DNA from: Gammaproteobacteria bacterium
GTDB taxonomy: Bacteria > Pseudomonadota > Gammaproteobacteria > Steroidobacterales > Rariloculaceae
Assembly: GCA_017577365.1 (NCBI GenBank)
Contig: PKRJ01000002.1
Coordinates: 55,000 to 118,999, forward strand
DNA: 64,000 nucleotides
Reading direction: 5' to 3'
Shown piece by piece: positions 15,648-24,651 of the stretch (within the stretch, counting starts at the first letter, position 1; every line of letters starts with the position of its first letter). Position numbers and translations under genes: made by a program. Below the pieces are notes generated by a model. The model made no database searches and was not told the origin of the DNA. It saw only the letters and a program-made list of their open reading frames with translations.

Positions 15648-17249
15648 ATGGAGCTTTACGTCTGGTCTTGGGGGTTTCTGTTCCTCTACATCGGCGGAAT
15701 GCTCGTGCTCGGCTGGCTCGGCAGCCGCCGCGTCGCGAGCGCGGACGATTTCGCCACCGCGCGGCGCGGCTACGGCCCGCTCATGCTCGCTCTCGCTTTC
15801 GCGTCGACGGCCGCGAGCGGTGCGACGTTCCTCGGGCTACCCGGCCTCACCTACACCTACGGAACGTCGACACTGTGGATCGCGTTCTGTTATCCCGTCG
15901 GCGTCTACATCGGCATCATGATCTGCCAGCGGGCGATCGCGCGATTCGGCAACGCGACCGGCTCACGCTCGATCCCCGAGTATCTCGGCGAGCGGTTCGA
16001 CTCCGAAGGTTTACGGCTCTCGGCGGCGATTTTCTCGCTGATGCTGCTTTTTTATCTCGCGAGCCAGCTCGTCTCGGGGCTCGTGATGTTCGAGATGATG
16101 CTCGGCGTCCCGCAGCATTGGGCGCTCGTGATGACGACGGTCGTGCTGCTCGCCTACGTCACGCTCGGCGGTGCGCATGCCGACATCCTGACCGACGGCG
16201 CGCAGGGCTTGTTGATGCTCGCGCTCGCCGTCGCGATCGCGCTGATCTTCTTCGCGGGCGTCGGCGCCGGCGGATTCGGCGAATTGCTGGAGAACCTCCG
16301 CGCGCAGGATACGCGCCTGCTCGACGCGTTCCATCCGGGCGACCCGATCACGGCCTCGGCCTGGGCGGCGATCACCGTCACGGTCGCGCACATTCCTCTC
16401 GGGCTGCTGCCGCATATCGGCAACAAGCTCTGGGCGTTGCGCGAAGAGCGCTCGCGCAATCGGTTCCTGCTGCTCGCGTTCGTTTTCAGCTTCGTCTTGC
16501 CGGCCATCACGCTAGGCGGCTTCACCGCGCGCGCCATCCTCGGCGACGAGCTGTTCGCCCAAGCGGGCGCAGTGAACAACGCGCTGCCGGCGCTCTTCAT
16601 CGAGATCTTCCCGACGTGGCTCGCCGCGCTGCTCGGCGTCGGCGTCTTGGCCGCGATCATGTCGACCGCGGACGGCCTCTTGATCTCGACGTCCCAAGTG
16701 TTCGCGAACGACATTTACCGCCGCAGCATCGCGCCGCGGCTCCATCCCGACATCGACGAGGCCAAGCTCGACCGTAACGTGCTCGTAATCAGCCGCGCCG
16801 TGACCGCGCTGACGGTCATCGGCGCGGCAGCGCTCGGCTGGGCGACGATGGGCATGAACGTCGTGCTCTTGATGTGGATCGGCGTCGGCGGCTTCGTCGC
16901 CGCGTTGATGGGACCGCTCGTCGTCGGCTCGATCTGGCTCGGCGTGACACGCACGGGTGCACTCGCCGGCTTTTGGACCGGCGCGGTAACGTTCGTGCTG
17001 ATCCGCGGTCAGATTCTCGACGGCAAGTGGCTCGCCGGAACGTCGCTCGAGGCTTTCGGCGAATGGTTCGCGTTCTATTCCACGAATCCTTACTCGGCCG
17101 CGACGTTCGGCGGTCTCGTGAGCGTGATCGTCACGGTCGTCGTCTCCCGTTTCACGGAGCCGCTTCCGGCCGAGCATCTCGCTCGGCTCAAAGCCGACGT
17201 TTCGGAAGAGCCGCTCGTCGCCGAGTCGCCCGTCGCGCGCGCCGGCTGA
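15648..17249 (+). CDS. sodium:solute symporter (SSS family)
   Basis: Integral membrane protein of 533 residues with about 13 hydrophobic segments. The N-terminal segment is followed by GSRRVASADDFATARR, the loop typical of the SSS family, and the LGGAHADILTDGAQG and AAIMSTADGLLISTSQ segments match family signatures. The ATG at 15648 follows a very G-rich ribosome-binding region; the longer upstream frame is not coding. It probably imports a small solute (for example an amino acid, sugar or carboxylate) with Na+. It is divergent from the methyl-cycle operon, so a shared promoter region could couple uptake with one-carbon metabolism. Substrate not predictable. Confidence 0.88.
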   Translation: MELYVWSWGFLFLYIGGMLVLGWLGSRRVASADDFATARRGYGPLMLALAFASTAASGATFLGLPGLTYTYGTSTLWIAFCYPVGVYIGIMICQRAIARFGNATGSRSIPEYLGERFDSEGLRLSAAIFSLMLLFYLASQLVSGLVMFEMMLGVPQHWALVMTTVVLLAYVTLGGAHADILTDGAQGLLMLALAVAIALIFFAGVGAGGFGELLENLRAQDTRLLDAFHPGDPITASAWAAITVTVAHIPLGLLPHIGNKLWALREERSRNRFLLLAFVFSFVLPAITLGGFTARAILGDELFAQAGAVNNALPALFIEIFPTWLAALLGVGVLAAIMSTADGLLISTSQVFANDIYRRSIAPRLHPDIDEAKLDRNVLVISRAVTALTVIGAAALGWATMGMNVVLLMWIGVGGFVAALMGPLVVGSIWLGVTRTGALAGFWTGAVTFVLIRGQILDGKWLAGTSLEAFGEWFAFYSTNPYSAATFGGLVSVIVTVVVSRFTEPLPAEHLARLKADVSEEPLVAESPVARAG

Positions 17250-17452
17250 GCCGAAACGAGCGACGAGTTGACGTTGCAATACACGGTCGTTGCCGGGCGG
17301 CGGCTCACCTTGCTGGCTCGAACTCGCGTCGTTTAACATCGCTGCGACTATCGCTCGATCCGCACAGGACTCGAGCACGGGGGAGAAAAGCCGGGTCTCG
17401 CTGCCGCGCTCGGTCGCGGCGCGGACGACGGCACGAGCAGGAGTCGAGAAGA

Positions 17453-17845
17453 ATGCGAACCGGTTGGCTGGTTGCGGGCGGCGTCCTCTTGCTCTTCACG
17501 GCGGGCGCGAGTGCGCACCATTCCTTCACCGCGACATACGACGAGAGCAAGGAGATCACGATCGAAGGCGAGCTCGTGCAGTTCTCGTTCCGCAATCCGC
17601 ACGCGTGGGTCCACGTGATGGCGCCGGACGAGAACGGCGAGATGCGCCGGTGGGGCGTCGAGTGGGGCGGCGCGGGACAGCTCGCCGGTCAAGGCATCCG
17701 CCGCGACTCGCTGAAGCCGGGCGATCACGTCGTCATCACCGGCAACCCCGGCCGCAATCCCGAGGACTACCGCATCCGCATGCGCAGCCTGCTGCGCCCC
17801 TCCGACGGCTTCGGCTGGGGCTTCCAAGGCGAGACGTTCGACTGA
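17453..17845 (+). CDS. DUF6152-family secreted protein
   Basis: Small exported protein of 130 residues with a signal peptide ending in ASA at about residue 22. The mature part begins HHSFTATYDESKEITIEGELVQ and has the pattern FRNPHAWVHV...WGVEW...GDHVVITGNPGRN, typical of the DUF6152 family. The predicted fold is a small beta-barrel and the function is unknown. A longer protein with a related domain is encoded at 48641-49807. It stands alone between the symporter and the LPS genes. Confidence 0.82.
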   Translation: MRTGWLVAGGVLLLFTAGASAHHSFTATYDESKEITIEGELVQFSFRNPHAWVHVMAPDENGEMRRWGVEWGGAGQLAGQGIRRDSLKPGDHVVITGNPGRNPEDYRIRMRSLLRPSDGFGWGFQGETFD

Positions 17846-17921
17846 GCGATTCGGCAAGCGTTCCTGTACCATAGCGCCGCCGTCGGCCGAAGGGCCCGCG
17901 GCACTACGTGTACGCTTGCCC

Positions 17922-19013
17922 ATGCCTGCGCCGCTGATCGACAGCGTCCCTTCCGAGCTCTGCATCGTCCGCCTCTCGGCGATCGGCGATACGTGCCATA
18001 CCGTCCCGGCCGTGCGCGCGATTCAGAGCGCGTGGCCGTCGACGCGAATCGTCTGGATCATCGGAAAGGTCGAGCACGGGCTGATGGCCGGGCTCGAAGG
18101 GGTCGAGTTCGCGGTGCTCGACAAGGCGCGCGGCTGGCGCGGTTATCTCGATCTCAAGCGGCAGCTCGCGAACCGCCGCTTCCCGGTGCTGCTGCACATG
18201 CACGCCTCGATGCGGGCGAACGTGGCGAGCCGAATGGTCGAAGCCGATTTGCGCATCGGCTTCGACCGCGCGCGCGCACGCGATTTCCAATGGCTCTTCT
18301 GCAACCGTCGCATCGCGCCGCGGCCGGGCTCGCACGTGATGGACGGCCTTCTGCAGTTCGTCGAAGCGCTAGGAATCGAGCCCGGCCCGCCGCGCTGGGA
18401 CATCCCCGTCTCCGACGCCGATCGCGCGTTCGCGGCGTCGATCATCGAGGAAGGCCGTCCGAGCCTCGTGATCAGCCCGTGCACCGGGCAGCGCTTCCGC
18501 AACTATCGGAACTGGGATATCGAAAGCTACGCGCGTGTCGCGGACTACGTGCGCGAGCGCTACGACGCGAACGTGATCCTGACCGGCGGCAAGACGGCGA
18601 TCGAGCGCACGTACGCGGACGGCATCGCCCGAGCGGCCAAGTCGAAGCCGGTCGATCTGATCGGCCGCACGACGCTGAAGGAGCTTCTCGCGCTGCTCGA
18701 GCGGGCGAGCGTGCTCCTTTGTCCCGATTCGGGGCCCGCGCACATGGCCACGGCCGTGCGCACGCCGGTCGTCGGGCTTTACGCGACGTCGAACCGGCAC
18801 CGTACCGGGCCGTACTTCAGCCAGCACCTCGTCGTCGACAAATATCCCGAAGCCGTGAGCCGGGAGTTCGGCCGTCCTGTAGAATCGTTGCGGTGGGGTC
18901 GACGCGTTCGCGACCCGAACGCGATGAGCCTGATCCGCCCCGAGGATGTCGTCGAGAAGATCGATCAGGCGTTCGCGGAGCGGGGCATCCGCCCGATCGC
19001 CGTATCGGTTTGA
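17922..19013 (+). CDS. glycosyltransferase family 9 (LPS heptosyltransferase-like)
   Basis: Transfers a heptose (or similar sugar) from its ADP-derivative to the LPS inner core in the cytoplasm. The 363-residue protein has the GT9 start (LCIVRLSAIGDTCHTVPAVRAI), a central NRRFPVLLHMH segment, and the C-terminal donor-binding ILTGG, LIGRTTLKELLALL and CPDSGPAHMATA motifs. The ATG at 17922 is chosen over a TTG six bases upstream. It is followed 39 bp later by a Kdo hydroxylase gene, which supports an LPS-core role. Confidence 0.88.
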   Translation: MPAPLIDSVPSELCIVRLSAIGDTCHTVPAVRAIQSAWPSTRIVWIIGKVEHGLMAGLEGVEFAVLDKARGWRGYLDLKRQLANRRFPVLLHMHASMRANVASRMVEADLRIGFDRARARDFQWLFCNRRIAPRPGSHVMDGLLQFVEALGIEPGPPRWDIPVSDADRAFAASIIEEGRPSLVISPCTGQRFRNYRNWDIESYARVADYVRERYDANVILTGGKTAIERTYADGIARAAKSKPVDLIGRTTLKELLALLERASVLLCPDSGPAHMATAVRTPVVGLYATSNRHRTGPYFSQHLVVDKYPEAVSREFGRPVESLRWGRRVRDPNAMSLIRPEDVVEKIDQAFAERGIRPIAVSV

Positions 19014-19052
19014 GCCGCCCGCGCTCGCCCGATCGTTCGTCAGGAACCGAAC

Positions 19053-19985
19053 ATGGTGGAAACATACGCGCTCAGGAGCTTCAACCAAGCCTCTCCCGAG
19101 GAGATCGAGGACGCGCTCGAGCGATCCGAGGTCGTGTATTTCCAACGCTGCCCGGTCGAGCTGCCGTCCGAGGAAGACCTCGCGTGGCTGCGCAGCCTCC
19201 CGGGCAGGCTCAAGGCGAAGAACGTCAGCTATCACCCGGAGTCGGACTCGGTGCCGCGCTTCGACGCGGATCCGGAGACGCAGCGGCGCGTCGAGACGAT
19301 TCTGCGCACCCACGGCCAGCGCGTCGAAGCGTTCCTCCGCCGCGTGGTGCCCGACTACGTCCATGGCTGGACCTTGGGCACGACGAGCTTCCGGCCGGTC
19401 GAGGAGGAAGGCCGCAAGCTCAAGCCGCGCTCGAGCAACGAGCTGATCCACATCGACGCCGGCGCGTACGGAGCGACGAAAGGCGCGCGTATCCTGCGCT
19501 TCTTCGTCAACGTGAACCCCGAGCGCGACCGCGTCTGGGGAACGAAGGGCAGCTTCGCGGACCTGATGACCCGGTACGACGCGCTGTGGGACGCGGCGCG
19601 CAACGGCAAGGACCGGCTGCGTCTCGAAGGCACGGCGCTCGACGCGCTCTATAGCGGCTTCGTCGGCGTCGTGAGCAAGGTGTATCCGCTGGTGAAGGTC
19701 ATCGATTCGAGCCCGTACGATCGCGCGATGCGGCGGATCCACAACTACATGAAGGAGAATCCGAGCTTCCGCGACGATCCTACCGGTTTCAAGGAGATTC
19801 GTTTCCCGCCAATGTCCGCGTGGATGGTGTTCACCGACGGCATCAGCCATTCGGTGCTGCGCGGCCAGCATGCGTTCGTGACGACGGTGCTCGTGCCGCT
19901 CGAGAACTGCCGCCGACCGGAGCTCGCGCCTTATCGGATCCTGGCGGCAGGCGCGCCGAGAGCCGCTGCCGCCGCGACCGCGTAG
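19053..19985 (+). CDS. 3-deoxy-D-manno-oct-2-ulosonic acid (Kdo) hydroxylase family protein
   Basis: Fe(II)/2-oxoglutarate-type dioxygenase that hydroxylates Kdo in the LPS inner core (the KdoO reaction). The 310-residue protein has the metal-binding H-x-D at His133/Asp135 (LIHIDAGAYG) and a distal His in the SHSVLRGQHAF region. The length and the RFFVNVNPERDRVW segment are characteristic of the family. It lies directly behind the GT9 heptosyltransferase-like gene. Kdo hydroxylation occurs in Burkholderia, Yersinia and Legionella-type bacteria, so this supports a Gram-negative proteobacterium. Confidence 0.85.
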   Translation: MVETYALRSFNQASPEEIEDALERSEVVYFQRCPVELPSEEDLAWLRSLPGRLKAKNVSYHPESDSVPRFDADPETQRRVETILRTHGQRVEAFLRRVVPDYVHGWTLGTTSFRPVEEEGRKLKPRSSNELIHIDAGAYGATKGARILRFFVNVNPERDRVWGTKGSFADLMTRYDALWDAARNGKDRLRLEGTALDALYSGFVGVVSKVYPLVKVIDSSPYDRAMRRIHNYMKENPSFRDDPTGFKEIRFPPMSAWMVFTDGISHSVLRGQHAFVTTVLVPLENCRRPELAPYRILAAGAPRAAAAATA

Positions 19986-20028
19986 AACCACCACCGCGTC
20001 ATTCGTCGCCGACCAGCCTGCGGCACCG

Positions 20029-20391
20029 ATGTCGAACCCGTGCCTCTCCTGCGGCGCGTGCTGCGCGCATTACCGTGTCTCGTTTCATTGGAGCGAGACC
20101 GAGCGCTTCCTCGGCGGATCGACGCCCGCGGAGCTCACGGAGAAAATCGGCCCGCACCGCGTCGCGATGCGCGGCACGGGCGGCGCGTCGCCGCGCTGCA
20201 TCGCGCTCGAGGGCGAGATCGGGCGTGCGGTGCGCTGCACCATCTATCCGCAGCGCCCGTCGCCGTGCCGCGAGTTCATGGCCTCGTGGGCCGACGGTGC
20301 ACGCCACGAGCGCTGCGACAGCGCGCGCGCCGCGCACGGGCTGCCGCCGCTCACGCCCTCGCGACCGAAGCGCGCCGTGCGGCGCCGGTGA
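20029..20391 (+). CDS. YkgJ-family cysteine cluster protein
   Basis: Putative metal-binding protein of 120 residues. The N-terminal CLSCGACCAHY and the later Cys residues in PRCIALEG, RCTIYPQRPSPCREF and ERCDSA make the characteristic YkgJ/zinc-or-iron-binding cysteine cluster. The biochemical role is not established for the family. It follows the Kdo hydroxylase by 43 bp and is convergent with malic enzyme. Confidence 0.82.
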   Translation: MSNPCLSCGACCAHYRVSFHWSETERFLGGSTPAELTEKIGPHRVAMRGTGGASPRCIALEGEIGRAVRCTIYPQRPSPCREFMASWADGARHERCDSARAAHGLPPLTPSRPKRAVRRR

Positions 20392-20400
20392 ACCGTCCCT

Positions 20401-22104
20401 CTAGGCGGGCTCGTACTCCGGATATTCGGGCGTCCACATCGCCGCGCGAACCTCCGCTTCGACGTCCTCTTCGCGAATTTCCGCGACGCCGTCCGCGACG
20501 GCCTGCCGCGCGACCGCCACCGCAATGCTGTACGAGACGGAGCGCAGCCGCCCGATCGGCGGGAACAGTAAACCCGCGTCGCGCTCGGCGTCCGTGACTT
20601 CGCGCGCGAGCGTTTTCGACGCCACGGTCGTCATGCCGTTCGTGATTCGGCGGGCGCGTGAAGCGAGCGCGCCGAGCCCGAGCCCGGGGAAAATGAACAC
20701 GTTGTTCCCCTGCCCGATCTTGAAGCGCTTGCCTTGCCATTCGACGTCCGGGAACGGGCTGCCGGCCGCGACCAGGCAGCGTCCTCCCGTCCACGCGAAG
20801 AGATCGGCCGGATTCGCCTCGCAGCTCGAAATCGGATTCGACGACGGGAAGATCACGGGCCGTTCGACGTGGGCGGCCATCTCGCGCACGATCTCCTCGG
20901 TGAACGCGCCGCCGACGCCCGAGACCCCGATCAGAATCGTCGGTCGGTATTTCCGCACGACGTCATGGAGCCCGCGGGCATGCCTATCGGAAAGGCCGTG
21001 AGACGCGGCGAGCTCCGCGGGCCATGTGAGCTCGCGCTTGTATGGATCCATGATTCGTCCGTCGTCGACGAGAAGCCCGTGCCGATCGAGCACCGCGATC
21101 CGGGCAACGCATTCGTCGTGACCGAGCCCTTCCTCCGCGAGCTGAGCGCGAATCTGCCGGGCCACGCCGAGCCCCGCGGCGCCGGCGCCGAAGATCACGA
21201 TGCGCTGCTCGGCCATCGTCTCGCGCTTGATCTTGAGCGCGCCGTTCAAGCCCGCGACCACGACGGCGCCCGTGCCTTGGATATCGTCGTTGAACGACGG
21301 CACGCGGTCGACGAAGCGATCGAGGATCCTGAGCGCGTTGTCCTTGCGAAAGTCCTCCCACTGGATCAGCGCCTTCGGCATCACCGCCGCGACCGCCTCG
21401 ACGAACTCGTCGACGAGCTCCATGTACTCCGCGCCGCGCAACCGTCGCGTCGGCCACCCGAGATACTGATCGTCCGCGAGCAGCTCCTCGTTGTCCGTGC
21501 CGAAATCGAGACTGACGGGCAAGGCCTGCAGCGGATGGATGCCGGCCGCGGCGGTATAGAGCGCGAGCTTTCCGACGGAGATCGCCATCCCGCCCGCGCC
21601 CTGATCGCCGAGCCCGAGAATCGACTCGTTATCCGTGACGACGAGCAGCCGGATCTCGCGGCGCCGAGTCGCATTCGCGAGCACGTCGGCCATGCGGCCC
21701 TTCATGTCCGGGGTGATCCAGACGCCGCCGCCGCCCTGGAACACGCGGCTGAAACGCTGCACGGCAGTGCCGACGGTCGGCGTGTAGACGATCGGGATCA
21801 GCTCTTCGAGGTGATCCGCGAGCACGCGATAGAAAAGATGAACGTTGCGGTTCAGCAACGCGGTCAGCATCACGTATTTCTGGAGATCGTCGGGCTGATC
21901 CTTGAGCTGCGCGTAGATTCTCTCGGCCTGCTGTTTCTGGTTCTTGCTTCGGACCGGTAGAAGCCCCTCGAGCCCGAATAGCTGACGTTCCTCGGCCGAG
22001 AAAGCCGTGCCCTTGTTCAGCATCGGATTGCGAAGCAGGTCCATTCCCCGCAGCGTGACTTTGACACGCCGACGCGGACTCGGCGGTACGGAGTTGTCGT
22101 TCAA
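20401..22104 (-). CDS. maeA: NAD-dependent malic enzyme (oxaloacetate-decarboxylating)
   Basis: Converts malate to pyruvate and CO2 with NAD(P)H formation. The protein matches the SfcA/MaeA family through NPMLNKGTAFSAEER near the start, YTPTVGTAVQRF, LGLGDQGAGGM, SFNDDIQGTGAV, and the nucleotide-binding IFGAGAAGLGVARQI. A TTG at 22104 with GGAG eight bases before it gives 567 residues, close to the usual size. The reading frame continues about 110 residues upstream without family similarity, so I exclude it. It is divergent from the APH/ATPase fusion gene. Confidence 0.9.
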   Translation of the reverse strand: MNDNSVPPSPRRRVKVTLRGMDLLRNPMLNKGTAFSAEERQLFGLEGLLPVRSKNQKQQAERIYAQLKDQPDDLQKYVMLTALLNRNVHLFYRVLADHLEELIPIVYTPTVGTAVQRFSRVFQGGGGVWITPDMKGRMADVLANATRRREIRLLVVTDNESILGLGDQGAGGMAISVGKLALYTAAAGIHPLQALPVSLDFGTDNEELLADDQYLGWPTRRLRGAEYMELVDEFVEAVAAVMPKALIQWEDFRKDNALRILDRFVDRVPSFNDDIQGTGAVVVAGLNGALKIKRETMAEQRIVIFGAGAAGLGVARQIRAQLAEEGLGHDECVARIAVLDRHGLLVDDGRIMDPYKRELTWPAELAASHGLSDRHARGLHDVVRKYRPTILIGVSGVGGAFTEEIVREMAAHVERPVIFPSSNPISSCEANPADLFAWTGGRCLVAAGSPFPDVEWQGKRFKIGQGNNVFIFPGLGLGALASRARRITNGMTTVASKTLAREVTDAERDAGLLFPPIGRLRSVSYSIAVAVARQAVADGVAEIREEDVEAEVRAAMWTPEYPEYEPA

Positions 22105-22314
22105 CGCACGATTCTCCAATCGATGCAGCCCGGTCTCCGAGCGTTGCAACACGCCGTCGCGAAACGATCGGCCTTTTTCGGAAATCCGTAAGCGCCGATT
22201 CGGCCGCGCACGCGCGCCCTGAGCGAGAATGGACGAGAATGCCAACGGCACCTCGTCCCTCGCTCGGTATCGAGCCGGAACCGCCGCCATGTTGCAAGTT
22301 GCTACACTCGGCCC

Positions 22315-23913
22315 ATGCCGTCCGAGAACCCGCCGCAAGCCGCCGTGACGGATACCGATCGCCTCGTACGCGCGCTTCGAGATCCGCGCTGCTACCCCCA
22401 CGAGACGGCGCGAATCGAGGTCATCGAGACGCACATTTCGTACGTCATTTTGACCGGTCTTTTCGCTTACAAGCTCAAGAAACCTTTAACGCTGCCGTTT
22501 CTCGACTTCTCGACGCTCGAGCGCCGGAGGCACTTCTGCGAGGAGGAGCTGCGGCTGAACCGCCGGCTCGCGCCCGATCTTTACCTCGACGTCGTGCCGA
22601 TCGAGGGCGATTTCGACTCCCCGCGCATCGGAACCGGTAGCGAGGCGTCGGGGGAAACCGGTGTTCGCGTGCGAGGCGAGCCGATCGAGTACGCGGTGAA
22701 GCTCCGACAATTCGACCCCGACGCGACCGCAGATCGGATGCTCGCGCGCGGCTTGCTCGACCGCGGCGCCGTCGAGCGGCTCGCGGCGCGGATCGCGGCG
22801 TTCCATCGCGCGGCGCCGCCGGGTCGAGGCGAGCCGCCGGGCGCGCTGGCCGCGCGCAACGTCGCCGAGCTCGACGACGCGTTACGCAAGGCGGGAGCTC
22901 ACTTTCGTGCGGACGACCTCGCCGCGTTCACCGATCGCGAGGCGAAGCGTCTCGCCGGGCTTTTCGACGAGCGAGCCCGCCGCGGAGCCGTGCGCGAATG
23001 CCACGGCGACCTCCATCTCGAGAATGTCGCGATGATCGGCTCGGAGCTCGTTCCGTTCGACGCTCTCGAGTTCGACGTCGCGATGCGATCGATGGACGTC
23101 ATCGACGAGGTCGCGTTCCTCGTCATGGATTTCACCGCGCACGGCAGCCCCGACCTCGCGCACGCATTCTTGAACCGTTATCTCGAGGAGACCGGCGACT
23201 ATCCAGGCACCGCGCTGCTCGGCTTCTACCTACTCTACCGTGCGCTCGTTCGCGCGAAGGTGCGCGCGATCAAGGCGAGCGCGGCGAACGACACCCGGCA
23301 GGCCGCGGAGCGAATCGCGCCGTATCTCGCGCTCGCGCGCAGGCTGATGCAACCGGTCGAGCCGCGGCTGATTCTGACGTACGGACTTTCCGGCAGCGGC
23401 AAGACGACGGTGACCGAGGAGCTCGTGCCGCGCTTGCCGGCGATCAGGCTGCGCTCGGACCTCGAGCGCAAGCGCCTCGTCGGCATCGCACCGACGACGC
23501 GCGAGGAGCTCGGTGTCGGCGAAGGCCGATACGACGCCGCGACGACCGCGAGAACGTACGACGCGCTCAAGACCGGGGCCGACGCGGCGCTTTCCGGCGG
23601 CCTCGACGTGATCGTCGATGCGACGTTCATCTTGCGCGAGCGGCGCGCCGCGTTCGCCGAGCTCGCCGCGCGCCACGGCGCGCAGCTCGCCGTCCTCGTG
23701 TGCGAAGCACCGGACCAGACGCTTCGAGAGCGAATCCGTCGACGCGCCGCGGCCGGCACGGATGCCTCCGAGGCGACGGAAGCGGTCCTCGACGCGCAGC
23801 TGCGGCACGCCGAGCCGCCGACGGCCGAAGAAGGTGTGCGGATCGTGCGGGTCGATACGACGAAGCCGATCGACTACGACGCGCTCGTCAAGCGCTTCCG
23901 ACGCCGAGACTAG
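22315..23913 (+). CDS. aminoglycoside phosphotransferase-like/ATPase fusion protein
   Basis: Two-domain protein of 532 residues. The N-terminal half resembles APH kinases (HGDLHLENV near residue 228, then FDALEFD). The C-terminal half is a P-loop kinase/ATPase with Walker A GLSGSGKTT at about 357-365 and an LEERR-like lid region. This fusion is widespread and annotated as bifunctional APH/ATP-binding protein, but its natural substrate is not known. Antibiotic resistance should not be assumed. It lies between malic enzyme (divergent) and a flavoprotein reductase (convergent, 15 bp apart). Confidence 0.85.
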   Translation: MPSENPPQAAVTDTDRLVRALRDPRCYPHETARIEVIETHISYVILTGLFAYKLKKPLTLPFLDFSTLERRRHFCEEELRLNRRLAPDLYLDVVPIEGDFDSPRIGTGSEASGETGVRVRGEPIEYAVKLRQFDPDATADRMLARGLLDRGAVERLAARIAAFHRAAPPGRGEPPGALAARNVAELDDALRKAGAHFRADDLAAFTDREAKRLAGLFDERARRGAVRECHGDLHLENVAMIGSELVPFDALEFDVAMRSMDVIDEVAFLVMDFTAHGSPDLAHAFLNRYLEETGDYPGTALLGFYLLYRALVRAKVRAIKASAANDTRQAAERIAPYLALARRLMQPVEPRLILTYGLSGSGKTTVTEELVPRLPAIRLRSDLERKRLVGIAPTTREELGVGEGRYDAATTARTYDALKTGADAALSGGLDVIVDATFILRERRAAFAELAARHGAQLAVLVCEAPDQTLRERIRRRAAAGTDASEATEAVLDAQLRHAEPPTAEEGVRIVRVDTTKPIDYDALVKRFRRRD

Positions 23914-23928
23914 CGGGCACCGGGGGGC

Positions 23929-24501
23929 TCACCGAGGCCTCAAAGAGTCCACGAACGACGCCATGAAGCTGCGGACGCGCTCCTCGATCTCCGCGTCGAC
24001 GATCTGCCCATCCTCGTCGAAGACCTGCGCCGCCGACGGGACATAGAGCGGGCCGCCGCCCGTCCACAGCCGCATCCTGAGGTGCCGCAGGACCGGCAGC
24101 CACGCCGCTTGCGAGAGCGCCGTGCCGAGGCGGCCCGGGCTCGCCCCCATCAGCGCGACGGGCTTCCCGTAGAGCACGCGCGGGATGTCCGACGGCGGCC
24201 GGGAAATCCAATCGATGACGTTCTTCGCGACGCCCGGGATGCCGCCGTTGTACTCCGGCGTCGCGATCACGAGGCCGTCCGCGGCGGCGATCGCCTCTTT
24301 CAACGCGGCGACGGGACGCGGAATACCGGTGCTCGCCTCGTCGTCGCCGTTGTAAAGCGGTACCACGTCGATCGGAAGAATCTCGAGCACCGCGTCGGCC
24401 GGCATGAGCCGCTGCGCGGCCGCGAGCAATTTTCGGTTGTACGAGCCCTGGCGCAGGCTCCCCGCGAAGCCGACCAAGCGTATCGTCGCGTCCTGGGTCA
24501 T
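23929..24501 (-). CDS. NADPH-dependent FMN reductase (ChrR/YieF-like)
   Basis: Flavodoxin-fold reductase of 190 residues. The FMN-phosphate-binding GSLRQGSYNRKLL is near the start, and TPEYNGGIPGVAKNVIDW in the middle is the family signature. These enzymes reduce quinones, chromate or azo-type compounds with NAD(P)H by two-electron transfer. The gene is divergent from the second MetE-like gene (151 bp gap). Confidence 0.9.
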   Translation of the reverse strand: MTQDATIRLVGFAGSLRQGSYNRKLLAAAQRLMPADAVLEILPIDVVPLYNGDDEASTGIPRPVAALKEAIAAADGLVIATPEYNGGIPGVAKNVIDWISRPPSDIPRVLYGKPVALMGASPGRLGTALSQAAWLPVLRHLRMRLWTGGGPLYVPSAAQVFDEDGQIVDAEIEERVRSFMASFVDSLRPR

Positions 24502-24651
24502 CTGTGCATCCGTCGCGTTGTCGATGTTTCATCTTATCCGGCAAAGTCGCGACCGGTATCCGGCAAAACCGTAGCGGGCGTTCGCGTGATCGACGGCGCC
24601 TAAGCGAGCACAATACCGGCGGCGGCTTCTGCCCTTCGGCGACGACCCCCT

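Noticed and set aside
22315..23913. Antibiotic-resistance kinase
   Set aside because: The APH-like domain is fused to a P-loop ATPase, a common housekeeping-type fusion with no known link to resistance.
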